Positions 42,859 to 51,414 of a stretch of DNA of 59,251 bases are shown one piece after another. Source of the stretch: Lentisphaeria bacterium (GTDB lineage Bacteria > Verrucomicrobiota > Lentisphaeria > Victivallales > Victivallaceae); assembly GCA_017450705.1 (NCBI GenBank), contig JAFSTC010000072.1, positions 1 through 59,251 of the forward strand, in the 5' to 3' direction. The first letter of the stretch is position 1. Each line of letters opens with the position of its first letter. Both the position numbers and the translations under genes were made by a program. The notes under the pieces are model-generated. The model worked only from the letters and a program-made list of their open reading frames with translations. It ran no database searches and was not told the origin of the DNA.

Positions 42859-44241
42859 ATGGCAGACAAGGCAAATAGGAAAGAGGTCCCGTACAAGATC
42901 ATCCTGTCCGAGGACGAGATCCCCGCGAGCTGGTACAACATGCGGGCGGATATGAAGAACAAACCCGCGCCCATGCTGGATCCCGGGACGATGGAACCGG
43001 TCACGGAGGAGGCGCTCCGGCACGTGTTCTGTGACGAAGCCGTCCGGCAGGAATTGGACAACGAGACCCGGTTCATCCCGATCCCGGAGGACATCCGCAA
43101 CTTCTACCGCATGTACCGTCCGGCACCGCTGATCCACGCCGAATTCCTCGAGAAGATGCTGGATACGCCGGCGAAGATCTTCTACAAATTCGAGGGCAAC
43201 AACACTTCCGGCAGTCACAAGCTCAATTCGGCCATTCCCCAGGCCTATTTCGCCAAGAGCCAGGGGCTGAAGGGCATCACCACCGAGACCGGCGCGGGGC
43301 AGTGGGGCACCGCGCTCTCCATGGCCTGCGCGTTCTACAAACTGGACTGCCGTGTCTTCATGGTCAAGTGTTCCTATGAGCAGAAGCCTTTCCGCCGGGA
43401 GATCATGCGCACCTACGGCGCTCAGGTGACGCCCTCGCCCTCGGACACCACCGAGGTGGGACGCCGGATCCTGGCCGAATTCCCCGACAGCCCCGGCAGT
43501 CTCGGCTGCGCCGTTTCGGAGGCCGTCGAGGCCGCCGTGACCCGCGAGGGGTACCGCTACGTCCTCGGCTCCGTCCTCAACCAGGTGCTGCTCCACCAGA
43601 GCATCATCGGTCTGGAGACCAAGACCGCGCTCGACAAGTACGGGATCAAACCGGACGTCATCATCGGCTGTGCGGGCGGCGGCTCCAACCTCGGCGGACT
43701 TATCGCACCCTTCGCCGGAGAGAAGCTCCGCGGCGAGTCCGACTGCAGGCTCGTCGCCGTCGAACCCGCCTCCTGTCCCAGCTTCACCCGCGGCAGGTTC
43801 GCCTACGACTTCTGCGACACGGGACGGATCTGCCCGCTGGCGAAGATGTACACTTTGGGCAGCAGCTTCATGCCCGCCAGCACCCACGCGGGCGGTCTGC
43901 GCTATCACGGCATGAACCCCGTCCTCTCGCAGCTCTACCATGACGGACTGCTCGAAGCCGTCGCCGCGACCCAGAACGACGTTTTCCGGGCCGCCACGGC
44001 TTTCGCCCGGGTGGAGGGCATCCTGCCCGCGCCGGAGAGCAGCCACGCCATCAAGGTCGCCATCGACGAGGCTCTGCGGTGCAAGCGGACCGGCAAGGCC
44101 GAGACCATCGTTTTCGGCCTCACCGGGACCGGATATTTCGATATGGTCGCCTACGGCAAGTTCAATGACGGGACCCTCTCCGAGGAGCCCCTGACCGAGG
44201 AGGCGCTCCAGAAGGGTTTTGCCGCCATGCCGCGGCAGTGA
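42859..44241 (+). CDS. trpB: TrpB-like pyridoxal phosphate enzyme (tryptophan synthase beta, TrpB2 type)
   Basis: 460 aa. Longer than TrpB1 and with the TrpB2 start (IILSEDEIPASWYNMRADM). SGSHKLNSA holds the PLP lysine (Lys121); CAGGGSNLGG is the phosphate loop. TrpB2 forms tryptophan from indole and serine. No trpA neighbour is seen, so it may act alone on free indole, as some TrpB2 do. AAGGAAA lies before the ATG at 42859. Unlinked to the neighbours in function. Confidence 0.92.
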   Translation: MADKANRKEVPYKIILSEDEIPASWYNMRADMKNKPAPMLDPGTMEPVTEEALRHVFCDEAVRQELDNETRFIPIPEDIRNFYRMYRPAPLIHAEFLEKMLDTPAKIFYKFEGNNTSGSHKLNSAIPQAYFAKSQGLKGITTETGAGQWGTALSMACAFYKLDCRVFMVKCSYEQKPFRREIMRTYGAQVTPSPSDTTEVGRRILAEFPDSPGSLGCAVSEAVEAAVTREGYRYVLGSVLNQVLLHQSIIGLETKTALDKYGIKPDVIIGCAGGGSNLGGLIAPFAGEKLRGESDCRLVAVEPASCPSFTRGRFAYDFCDTGRICPLAKMYTLGSSFMPASTHAGGLRYHGMNPVLSQLYHDGLLEAVAATQNDVFRAATAFARVEGILPAPESSHAIKVAIDEALRCKRTGKAETIVFGLTGTGYFDMVAYGKFNDGTLSEEPLTEEALQKGFAAMPRQ

Positions 44242-44328
44242 TTTCAAGCAGAACGGCGCAGCATGGCCGGGGTTCCGGGATGCGGGCCGATTTCTTCCCG
44301 TCATGGGAAAACAACAGGAGAACAACGT

Positions 44329-44754
44329 ATGAAAAAATTTCTGGCAGTCGTGGCGGTCACGGTCCTGAGTGCACTCAGCGTTTCCGCCGGAGAATGGGAT
44401 ATTTTTTCCCTGATGTTCACGCAGGGCATCCCCGAGGGGTGCGCCAAGACCACGGTCTGCGGCTTCAAGGTCGGCGCGCCCATGTGCGGCGGTGCGGATG
44501 TCTACGGCATCGAGGGCTCCCTCTTCTGGTCCGGGAGCGAGGAGGTCTACGGAATCAAGTGCAGCCTCATCGCCTCGGGGGGCGCCAAGGCGGGCGGTCT
44601 CCAGCTGGCTCTGGTGAATTTCATCGACGCCATGAGCGGCCTTCAGCTGGGCATCGTCAACGTCGCGCAGGACTCCGCCTTCCAGATCGGACTGGTCAAC
44701 ATCATCAAGAACAGTCCGGTCAAGTTCATGCCCATCATCAACTGCCGTTTCTGA
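44329..44754 (+). CDS. Secreted repeat protein (GLQxGxVN repeats)
   Basis: 141 aa. Signal peptide MKKFLAVVAVTVLSALSVSA. The mature part has short repeats built on G-x-Q-x-G-x-V-N: GLQLALVNFIDAMSGLQLGIVNVA, followed by FQIGLVNII. This resembles the LA_2272-type surface repeats of Leptospira and other outer-membrane-associated proteins. CAGGAG is upstream of the ATG at 44329. The longer homologue at 44785 follows by 30 bp. Location is likely the outer membrane or surface; role unknown. Confidence 0.72.
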   Translation: MKKFLAVVAVTVLSALSVSAGEWDIFSLMFTQGIPEGCAKTTVCGFKVGAPMCGGADVYGIEGSLFWSGSEEVYGIKCSLIASGGAKAGGLQLALVNFIDAMSGLQLGIVNVAQDSAFQIGLVNIIKNSPVKFMPIINCRF

Positions 44755-44784
44755 ACGGACAAAACCCATAAGGATGACATCGCC

Positions 44785-45516
44785 ATGAAAAAATTGTTTC
44801 TGATCTTCGCCGCCGTCATTGCCGGAACGGTCGTCGTTTCCGCCGCCGGCGAGAAAGCCGAAGCGGTGAAGGCCGCCCCCGAAGAGGTGCGGGAAAGCGC
44901 CGGCGACGGCCTCAGACCCGTGGATCAGTGGACCTTTTTCCAGATCGCGTTCCTGCCCCACGTGCCCAGCGCGGCCATGAATTCCAATGTTTACGGCATC
45001 AAATCCGGTTGGCCGATCACCTGCGGCATCGGCCGGATCTACGGTCTGGAAGCCTCCTGGCTCTACTCCGGCACCGAACAGGCCAAGGGCATCCAGGCGT
45101 CGTGGGTCTGCTGCTATGACAAGACCTGCGACGGGCTCCAGTCCTCCTTCGTCATCTGCATCAACAGGGAGCTGCTCCGCGGCCTGCAGGCCACGCTGGT
45201 CTACTCCCAGACCGGCGACCTCATGGGGATCCAGGGCAGTCTGGTCAGTCTCGCCTCCGACGTCTACGGGCTCCAGGCCGGACTTGCCTTCGCGCGGGCC
45301 AAAGACGTCATGGGCTTCCAGGCCGCGGGCGTCTGCGTCAACGGCGGCAAGCTCTCCGGCGTCCAGTGCAATCTTTACGGTCAGGTCAATGACAGCAACG
45401 GCGTCCAGCTGGGGATCGTCAACGTGTCTCACGGCAAGGGCGTTCAGTTCGGTCTGATCAACTACATCAAAGACGGGTTCCTGCCGGTGTTCCCCATCTT
45501 CAACTTCGGCATCTGA
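44785..45516 (+). CDS. Secreted repeat protein, longer paralogue
   Basis: 243 aa. Signal peptide MKKLFLIFAAVIAGTVVVSAAG. About eight copies of a roughly 18-20-aa G-x-Q/E-[AS] unit (YGLEASWLYS, KGIQASWVCC, MGIQGSLVSL, YGLQAGLAFA, SGVQCNLYGQ, NGVQLGIVNV), each likely a beta hairpin of a barrel. It shares the FFQIAF start and the end with the protein at 44329, indicating duplication and expansion. It carries several cysteines. It ends 5 bp before the small membrane protein. Confidence 0.75.
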   Translation: MKKLFLIFAAVIAGTVVVSAAGEKAEAVKAAPEEVRESAGDGLRPVDQWTFFQIAFLPHVPSAAMNSNVYGIKSGWPITCGIGRIYGLEASWLYSGTEQAKGIQASWVCCYDKTCDGLQSSFVICINRELLRGLQATLVYSQTGDLMGIQGSLVSLASDVYGLQAGLAFARAKDVMGFQAAGVCVNGGKLSGVQCNLYGQVNDSNGVQLGIVNVSHGKGVQFGLINYIKDGFLPVFPIFNFGI

Positions 45517-45521
45517 GAACC

Positions 45522-45782
45522 ATGCCGTCCGTCGATCCGGAAAACGATCCGCAGCTGCGGCTGAAACTGCTTCAGGCTGAGGAAAATGTCACGCCGGATG
45601 TTCCGGACTGCCGCCGCGGGGTGCGTTTCGCGCCCTGCGGCTGTCTTTTTTTCGGCGCCATGGGGCTGCCGCTGCTCAAGATCGCCTCGGGGTATCTCGC
45701 CGTCGCGCTGATCGTCTGTTTCGCCCTCCTGGGGGCCTTTCTCACCGGTCTTGCAGCGGCCTATCGTCCGGCGAAGAAATGA
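45522..45782 (+). CDS. Small membrane protein
   Basis: 86 aa. The first about 37 residues are polar with several cysteines (CRRGVRFAPCGC); the rest has two adjacent hydrophobic helices (LFFGAMGLPLLKIASGYLAVALIVCFALLGAFLTGL region, about 42-80). No family recognised. It overlaps the helicase gene by 4 bp (ATGA at 45779), which suggests that its translation is coupled. Confidence 0.55.
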   Translation: MPSVDPENDPQLRLKLLQAEENVTPDVPDCRRGVRFAPCGCLFFGAMGLPLLKIASGYLAVALIVCFALLGAFLTGLAAAYRPAKK

Positions 45783-47146
45783 GGCTCCTTTTTCAGGCGG
45801 GGACCCTGGGATTCGACGGTCTGCCACCGGGCGGTCCGCCGGAGGTTCTGCTTCCGTTCGTCAAAGCCGACCCCCGGACGGGGACCTTCCGGGCCCGGGC
45901 CTGCGATTACGCGGAGATCGTCATTTCGCTCTGCCGCGCCGGGATCCCCTTCGAAGACCGGGCAAAGGATTTTTCCCCGGTCGACGACCTGGAACTGCGG
46001 GAAAAGATCACGCTCCGGCCCCATCAGGAAAAAGCCCTCGCCGCCTGGCGGAACAACAGCTGCCGCGGCGTCGCCGCCCTGCCCACGGGCAGCGGCAAGA
46101 CGATCCTGGCCGTCAGCGCGATCGCTCTTCTGAAGCGTCCCGCCTTCGTCATGGTCCCCACCATCGACCTCATGACCCAGTGGGCCGGGGTGCTGGAGCG
46201 TTTTTTCGGCCGCGGCATCGGCATGCTGGGCGGCGGCTCCCGGGAGATCCGGGAGATCACGGTCAGCACCTACGACTCCGCCGTCCTGAACATGGAGTTC
46301 ATCGGCGGCCGTTTCGGCTTTCTCGTCGCCGACGAGTGCCACCATCTGCCCGGGCCCGAGACCCGTTTGGCCGCGGCCATGTCTCTTGCGCCCTTCCGGC
46401 TGGGACTCTCCGCCACGCCCGACCTGCCGGATGACCGCGCCGCGGTCCTCGAAGATCTCATGGGGCCCGTCGTCTGCCGGGTCGGGATCGGGGAGCTGGA
46501 GGGCAAGGTCCTCTCCTCCTACGACGTGCGCCAGATCCGGACGGCGCTGGATCCCGACGAGGAGGCCGAATACAAAAGGAACCGCGCCGTCTACACGGCC
46601 TTTCTCAAGCGCTGGCGCATTTCCTTCTCTCTCCCGGGCGGGTGGAACCGGTTCATCGGGCTCGCCGCCCGGACGCCCGGCGGCAGGGAGGTTTTCGCCG
46701 CCTATCTGGAACAGAAGCGCATCTCCCGCTCCGGCCGGGCCAAGATGCGCGTCCTCTGGAAGATCCTCAGCGGCAATCCCGATGAACGGATCATCGTCTT
46801 CACCGCCGACAACGCCACGGCCTATGACATCGGCCGGACCTTTTTTCTGCCGGTGATGACCCACCTGACGAAAAGTGCCGAACGCAAGGAACTTCTCGAC
46901 GGATTCAGGAGCGGTGTCTGCCGGATCATCGTCACCAGCCAGGTGCTGAACGAGGGCGTCGACGTGCCCGAAGCCTCCATCGGCGTCGTCATCTCCGGGA
47001 CCGCCAGCGCCCGGGAGCATGTCCAGCGTCTGGGACGCATCCTGCGCCCCGCGCCCGGCAAGGCGCGGGCCGTTCTCTACGAACTGGTCAGCGCGGGCAC
47101 CTCGGAGGAATCCGTTTCCAGCCGCCGCCGCACCCCCGCGTTTTGA
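45779..47146 (+). CDS. XPB-like DEAD/DEAH-box helicase (SF2)
   Basis: 455 aa. Walker A PTGSGKT at 102-108, DECH at 185-188, GLSATP, then the second RecA domain with TSQVLNEGVDVP and QRLGRILR. The order and spacing fit the XPB/Rad25 branch of SF2 (Q-x-x-R-P-HQ-x-A-L-A-x-W at the start), which in bacteria are small helicases of unknown role. No nuclease or methylase partner is beside it. The start codon overlaps the small membrane protein. TGA stop at 47144-47146; the AAA gene has its own promoter after it. Confidence 0.88.
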   Translation: MRLLFQAGTLGFDGLPPGGPPEVLLPFVKADPRTGTFRARACDYAEIVISLCRAGIPFEDRAKDFSPVDDLELREKITLRPHQEKALAAWRNNSCRGVAALPTGSGKTILAVSAIALLKRPAFVMVPTIDLMTQWAGVLERFFGRGIGMLGGGSREIREITVSTYDSAVLNMEFIGGRFGFLVADECHHLPGPETRLAAAMSLAPFRLGLSATPDLPDDRAAVLEDLMGPVVCRVGIGELEGKVLSSYDVRQIRTALDPDEEAEYKRNRAVYTAFLKRWRISFSLPGGWNRFIGLAARTPGGREVFAAYLEQKRISRSGRAKMRVLWKILSGNPDERIIVFTADNATAYDIGRTFFLPVMTHLTKSAERKELLDGFRSGVCRIIVTSQVLNEGVDVPEASIGVVISGTASAREHVQRLGRILRPAPGKARAVLYELVSAGTSEESVSSRRRTPAF

Positions 47147-47168
47147 GGGATCCTCTCCTGAAAGCCGC

Positions 47169-47197
47169 TTGCAACGGAGGGAGTTCCGTGCTATTTT
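47169..47197 (+). promoter_or_regulatory. Promoter of the membrane AAA gene
   Basis: TTGCAA (47169-47174), 17 bp, TATTTT (47192-47197), 46 bp before the start codon. Confidence 0.6.
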
Positions 47198-47243
47198 AAG
47201 TCGGTGTTTTTCCGAAAAAAGTTTTGCTTACAGGGGGGAGGCC

Positions 47244-48770
47244 ATGGAAGAAAACAACGTTCAGACCGTGCGGGAGGAAGCTCCCGCGCTTTTTCCCGGC
47301 GGAGGGCTGTTTTTTCTGCTTTTTGCGGCGCTGTTTTACTTCGCCGGCCGCGGCAACTGGGTCTACGCCTTTTTTCTGGCTTTCCTGCCGGTGGGCGTGC
47401 TTTCCGGTCTGTGCGCCAATGCGCCTGCGAAAAGCATCGGATACGCCGCGGCGCTGTTCGCCCAGTTTTTTTGGATCCCGTTCCACAGGGTCCTGACGGA
47501 CCGGATCGTCGCGACTTTTCTCGCACCGGCGGGCGGGGGAACGCCTCTGAACAAGCTCTGCTCCCTCTTCGTCGTTCCCGAAAGGATGACGCTGCCCGGG
47601 GCCGTCGTCTTCGCCGCGGGGTTCATCGTTCTTTCGGTCCTCGCCGTCAAACTGGCCGGTCTGCTTCCGGAAAAGATGAAAATGTCCGTCGGACTGCACA
47701 AGAGCGTGGTCTTCTGTGTCCGCTTTCTTCTGCTGCTTCTCTGGGCGGCGGTCTGCTGGTTCGCGCTGCGCTGGCTGCTGACGAAGCTGTCATTTCCCGC
47801 GGGCCTGAGCGCTCTCGTCTGGCTGCTGCCCTTCTGTTTCGCGTACAAGACGTGGAAAAAAAGCGCTTCCGATGTGGATAAGGTCATGGCGAACGCCGCG
47901 GACGGGAGCCGGGAACCGGGGGATCCGGATTCACCGAAGGCTCCGAAGGCCATGGAGATCCCCGATGTCACGCTTCGCGACGTGGCGGGCATGAAGGAGG
48001 CCAAGGAGCAGATCATGCTGCGGATGATCCGGCCTCTGCGTGACAAGGCGGAGGCGGCGCGCCACGGGATCACGCCGGGGGGCGGCATGCTGCTTTACGG
48101 GCCTCCCGGAACGGGCAAGACCTTTCTGGCCCGGGCGGTGGCGGGGGAGCTGAAGATCCCCTTTTTCACCCTCGACGCCGCCGATGTGTTTTCGAAATAC
48201 GTCGGCGAATCCGAGCAGAACATCAGGAACATCTTTGCCGAGATCAGGAAAAACAAACTGGCCGTCCTCTTCATCGACGAACTGGAGACCCTGTTCCACA
48301 AGAGGACGGATGAACTCCACGAAACCACCCGGAAGGTCATCTCCATCCTGCTCCAGGAGCTGGACGGGGTCCGGAAACATGACGACAGCCATCTGCTCCT
48401 CATCGGAGCGACCAATGTGCCGCACATGATCGACGAGGCCTTTCTGCGCAGCGGCCGCTTCGACGTGCAGATCTTCGTCGATCTGCCGGACGCGGAGGCC
48501 CGGCTCCAGATCCTCAAGGCCAATTTCAGGGACGTCAAGTACCCCATCGACAGCGGTCTTCTGGAAAGGACGGCGGCCGTCACGGAAAAATTCAGCGGCG
48601 CCGATCTCAACGGTCTGACGGAGAAGATCCGGCAGCGGGCCTTTGCCACGGGGGCGAAACGCTACACGTTCCAGCTTTTCAACGACTGTCTTCTCGAGGT
48701 CCGTCCCTCGGCTAATGCCGGGATCATGCGCGAGATCCGCGCGTGGGAGGCCGGGCGGCGGGGACTGTGA
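47244..48770 (+). CDS. Membrane-anchored AAA+ ATPase, FtsH-like without protease
   Basis: 508 aa. GGGGGAG sits 4 bp before the ATG at 47244. The N-terminal half (1-205) has about six membrane helices near 21-36, 41-57, 66-82, 118-138, 157-178 and 184-202. A short linker leads to a classical AAA domain: Walker A GPPGTGKT at 286-293, pore-loop KYVGES at 318-323, Walker B VLFIDE at 341-346, sensor GATN at 388-391, and arginine fingers in LRSGRFD (402, 405), then the lid. The domain resembles FtsH and Cdc48-type ATPases, but the chain ends after the lid: no HExxH protease is present. It could unfold or extract membrane proteins. Confidence 0.85.
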   Translation: MEENNVQTVREEAPALFPGGGLFFLLFAALFYFAGRGNWVYAFFLAFLPVGVLSGLCANAPAKSIGYAAALFAQFFWIPFHRVLTDRIVATFLAPAGGGTPLNKLCSLFVVPERMTLPGAVVFAAGFIVLSVLAVKLAGLLPEKMKMSVGLHKSVVFCVRFLLLLLWAAVCWFALRWLLTKLSFPAGLSALVWLLPFCFAYKTWKKSASDVDKVMANAADGSREPGDPDSPKAPKAMEIPDVTLRDVAGMKEAKEQIMLRMIRPLRDKAEAARHGITPGGGMLLYGPPGTGKTFLARAVAGELKIPFFTLDAADVFSKYVGESEQNIRNIFAEIRKNKLAVLFIDELETLFHKRTDELHETTRKVISILLQELDGVRKHDDSHLLLIGATNVPHMIDEAFLRSGRFDVQIFVDLPDAEARLQILKANFRDVKYPIDSGLLERTAAVTEKFSGADLNGLTEKIRQRAFATGAKRYTFQLFNDCLLEVRPSANAGIMREIRAWEAGRRGL

Positions 48771-48803
48771 TGCCCCCTCCGCCCGGGAGGCGGAAGCCTT
48801 GTC

Positions 48804-49628
48804 TCAGCGGTGACGGGGAGCCGCCATCGCAGCGCCCTCGACTTCGATCAGGCCCTTGAGGGTCTCCGCCGAGGGATTTTTGCCGTAGGCTTCGAAAGCC
48901 TTCTGCCAGTCGGGATTTCTGCTGATCCGGCTGTTCTGGAGCTGGAGAGCCAGCATCAGAGAGGCGATCTCGCTCTTGAGCGCGGTGTCGGGCTTCACCT
49001 TGTTCGCGGCCAGTGCGGCCTTGTCCAGTTCGGCGATTTTGTTCGCGGCGACGGCTCTCACGGCCAGATCGGAAGCCGCCGGCCCGAAAGTGCGGATCCT
49101 CTTCCCGCTGCGCAGGATGGCCGCTTCGCACAGCAGACAGTCGGCCTCGGCGCGGATCAGTTCGCGGGGCGCCGTTCCGGGATCTTTCTTCAGCAGTTCG
49201 AGACGCTGTTTTGTGAGGCTGGCGATCTTCTTCAGCAGCTCGGTCCGGGGAGCGGCGCCGTCGGCGGGAGCCTTCGGGCCTTCACCCCCGGCAGGTTTGC
49301 GGAACGCCCCCCGGGGCCCTGGACCCTTGCGGAACTCGCCCTTGGGTCCGGGACCTTTGTGAAGCGCTCCCCGGGGCCCGGGACCTTTGCGGAACTCGCC
49401 CCTGGGCGGCATGCCTTTCTTGTGGAAACCGGGCCCTTTCGGCGCATCTTCGGACGCGGGATCGACGGCCGGGGCGTCGATGCACTCGAAAAACGTGTAC
49501 CCCGTTATGACGTTCTGTTTGGGGATGGGCACGAACGTGTGAACGACCATCGTCACCAGACAGGCCGCCGGAAAGGCGACCAGAGCCGCGATCAGAGCCG
49601 CGCGTTTGTCTCCGGGTTGAGAAATCAT
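48804..49628 (-). CDS. Membrane protein with decapeptide repeats and helical periplasmic domain
   Basis: 274 aa. Start at 49628, with GAGGAG 9 bp upstream. Residues about 10-32 form one membrane helix (AALIAALVAFPAACLVTMVVH). A charged, Gly/Pro-rich stretch near 66-110 is four to five imperfect copies of about ten residues of the form FRKGPGPRGE. The rest, about 130-274, is helical and charged (LLKKIASLTKQRLELLKKD). No family recognised. It stands alone between convergent genes. The basic repeats could bind nucleic acid, anionic polymer or glycans. Confidence 0.7.
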   Translation of the reverse strand: MISQPGDKRAALIAALVAFPAACLVTMVVHTFVPIPKQNVITGYTFFECIDAPAVDPASEDAPKGPGFHKKGMPPRGEFRKGPGPRGALHKGPGPKGEFRKGPGPRGAFRKPAGGEGPKAPADGAAPRTELLKKIASLTKQRLELLKKDPGTAPRELIRAEADCLLCEAAILRSGKRIRTFGPAASDLAVRAVAANKIAELDKAALAANKVKPDTALKSEIASLMLALQLQNSRISRNPDWQKAFEAYGKNPSAETLKGLIEVEGAAMAAPRHR

Positions 49629-49740
49629 GACAAATGTCTCCTCTTTGAAAAATTTTTTCCGACACCGTCCGGACGCTCCGGCCGGGATCTTCCGTTTTTC
49701 CACGGTGCCGCAAACGGCGCCCGCGGGGCAAGTTTTCTCC

Positions 49741-49760
49741 GATGTCCGGCTGCGGACATC
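49741..49760. repeat. Short perfect inverted repeat in a 180-bp gap
   Basis: GATGTCCG and CGGACATC (arms of 8 bp around GCTG). No T-run follows on either strand, so it is not a clear terminator. It lies upstream of the decapeptide-repeat gene and could be an operator. Confidence 0.4.
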
Positions 49761-49808
49761 CCGTTGCTCACTTAACGGAGAGGCGGCGCGTTTTATTTTC
49801 GGCGCGGC

Positions 49809-50618
49809 TCAATTTTTTTCGAGGGAGGTCACGAAATCGATGATGTCCTCGAAGGCTTCGCGCTGGACCGGCCGGGCGAGGCTGTAGAAGAAACCGTGCT
49901 CGGCGCACCTGTAGGTTTTGACCCGGGAGGGGATGCCCCACTTTTTGTGCTTGCGCAGCAGCGGGGAATTGAGGTAGTTGGGGAACATCCCTTCGAACCC
50001 GGACTGCATGAGGAACAGGGGAGGGTTGTCCGGACGGATGAAGCGCGTGAGCGAAACGTTTTTGAATTTTTCGGGTTCTTCCTCGTAGACGCCCCCCGCG
50101 GCGCGCTCCATCATGCCCCACATGGCGGGATAGGCTTCCGGCCAGGGCTCGAAGGTGGCCGGCAGGGACTGCAGAAGACCGCAGGCGGGCCGGACTTCGG
50201 GGTGTTTCAAAGTGCACTTTTCTCCGCACTCCCCGGGGAGTGCGCAGAGCAGCAGCGAGGCCAGATGCGCTCCGGCGCTGGTGCCGAAGACGGCGATCCG
50301 CGGCGGGATCCTGTGCTTCCTGAGAACGGTGACGAAACCGTCGAAGGCCTCGCGCACGTCGCCCAATTGATCCACCGAGGAGAGCTTGCCCGGCCGGCCG
50401 GGGGCCAGAAGCCGGTAGTCCGCCGATCCGCAGACGAAGCCCCGTTCGCAATAGGCGCGCATGATGGGGTGGTATTCGCTCCGCGTTCCGGCGCCCCAGC
50501 CGCCGCCGTGGACGAAGAAAAGCACCGTTTTCTGCGTCACTTTTTCCGGCATGAAAAGGTCGAAGGCCCGGTTGGGAACGACCTCGTCATCGAGATAATA
50601 TCCGGTGTAACTGAACAT
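49809..50618 (-). CDS. Alpha/beta hydrolase (esterase, BD-FAE-like)
   Basis: 269 aa. HGGGW near residue 38-42 is the oxyanion-hole motif; FGTSAG near 112-117 holds the nucleophile Ser; CAEHGF near 244-249 gives the catalytic His. No signal peptide. This is the layout of carbohydrate or xylan esterases and hormone-sensitive-lipase-like proteins. It lies 33 bp after a pseudopilin in a unit that includes a LamG/CBM9 glycosidase, so it probably deacylates oligosaccharides. Confidence 0.85.
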   Translation of the reverse strand: MFSYTGYYLDDEVVPNRAFDLFMPEKVTQKTVLFFVHGGGWGAGTRSEYHPIMRAYCERGFVCGSADYRLLAPGRPGKLSSVDQLGDVREAFDGFVTVLRKHRIPPRIAVFGTSAGAHLASLLLCALPGECGEKCTLKHPEVRPACGLLQSLPATFEPWPEAYPAMWGMMERAAGGVYEEEPEKFKNVSLTRFIRPDNPPLFLMQSGFEGMFPNYLNSPLLRKHKKWGIPSRVKTYRCAEHGFFYSLARPVQREAFEDIIDFVTSLEKN

Positions 50619-50651
50619 GTTTCGTCCTCGCTGCGGTCAGGGAAGGGGCCG

Positions 50652-51410
50652 TCACCGCTCGTCGGGGGCGAGGTAGGTCGACGCCTGGGCCTTCCTGTCG
50701 TCGGCGGAAAACTCGTTGTACCCGTGGCTTTCCGCGTGGCCGTCGAAACAGACGAAGTTCGCGCGATCCGAGTGGCCCCAGAAATTCGGCTCGCGGTAGA
50801 GGTCGGCAACGGAGACGTACCACCGGACGATGCGGCCCGTGTAGTTGGAGGCCGTCTCCATGGCGATGAATTTTTTTGACGGGTTCAGGACGTTCCCCGG
50901 CTTGCAGTAACCGTATTTTTTGCCCATGACCGCGCTCTGGGAATTGCTGGGGTCGAGGGAACCGTCCGAGGCGTAGCGCCCCAGGTAGGCGTTGTAGCCG
51001 TAGCAGTAGAGCGAACCGTCGGTCATGTAGGTCTTGTTGAGGACCGTCCGGGCGTAGCGCTCGCGGTCGCCGATGTTGGGACAGCCCGTCTTGAAGAACT
51101 TGGCCGACATGCTCTTGTTGGTGAGCTGAAGACGCAGCCACGCCAGTTTGTTGTCCGGGTAGCGCTGATCCTCGCAGGCGGGAAAGTACTCGTAGGCGTC
51201 CGCATAGGTGATGAGCGCGAGCCCCAGCTGGCGCATGGCCCCCATGCACGTCACGGCCTTGCCCCGCTCCCGTGCCTGACTGAGCGCGGGCATCAGCATC
51301 GCCGCCAGAATGGCGATGATCGCGATCACGACCAGGAGCTCGATCAGGGTGAAGGCCGCCCGTCTTTCCCCATGGGCGTGCCGCTTCGAAAAACGGATCA
51401 TACTTTTCAT
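50652..51410 (-). CDS. Pseudopilin with H-X9-DG motif (DUF1559-like)
   Basis: 252 aa. Leader of 19 residues rich in Arg/Lys/His then [14 protein letters not shown] and [10 protein letters not shown]. The C-terminal part has His, nine residues, DG ([12 protein letters not shown]). AGGAAAGGA is 8 bp before the ATG at 51410. It begins 4 bp after the large LamG glycosidase and precedes an esterase, repeating the arrangement of the other operons. Confidence 0.92.
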   Translation of the reverse strand: MKSMIRFSKRHAHGERRAAFTLIELLVVIAIIAILAAMLMPALSQARERGKAVTCMGAMRQLGLALITYADAYEYFPACEDQRYPDNKLAWLRLQLTNKSMSAKFFKTGCPNIGDRERYARTVLNKTYMTDGSLYCYGYNAYLGRYASDGSLDPSNSQSAVMGKKYGYCKPGNVLNPSKKFIAMETASNYTGRIVRWYVSVADLYREPNFWGHSDRANFVCFDGHAESHGYNEFSADDRKAQASTYLAPDER

Positions 51411-51414
51411 GCAA

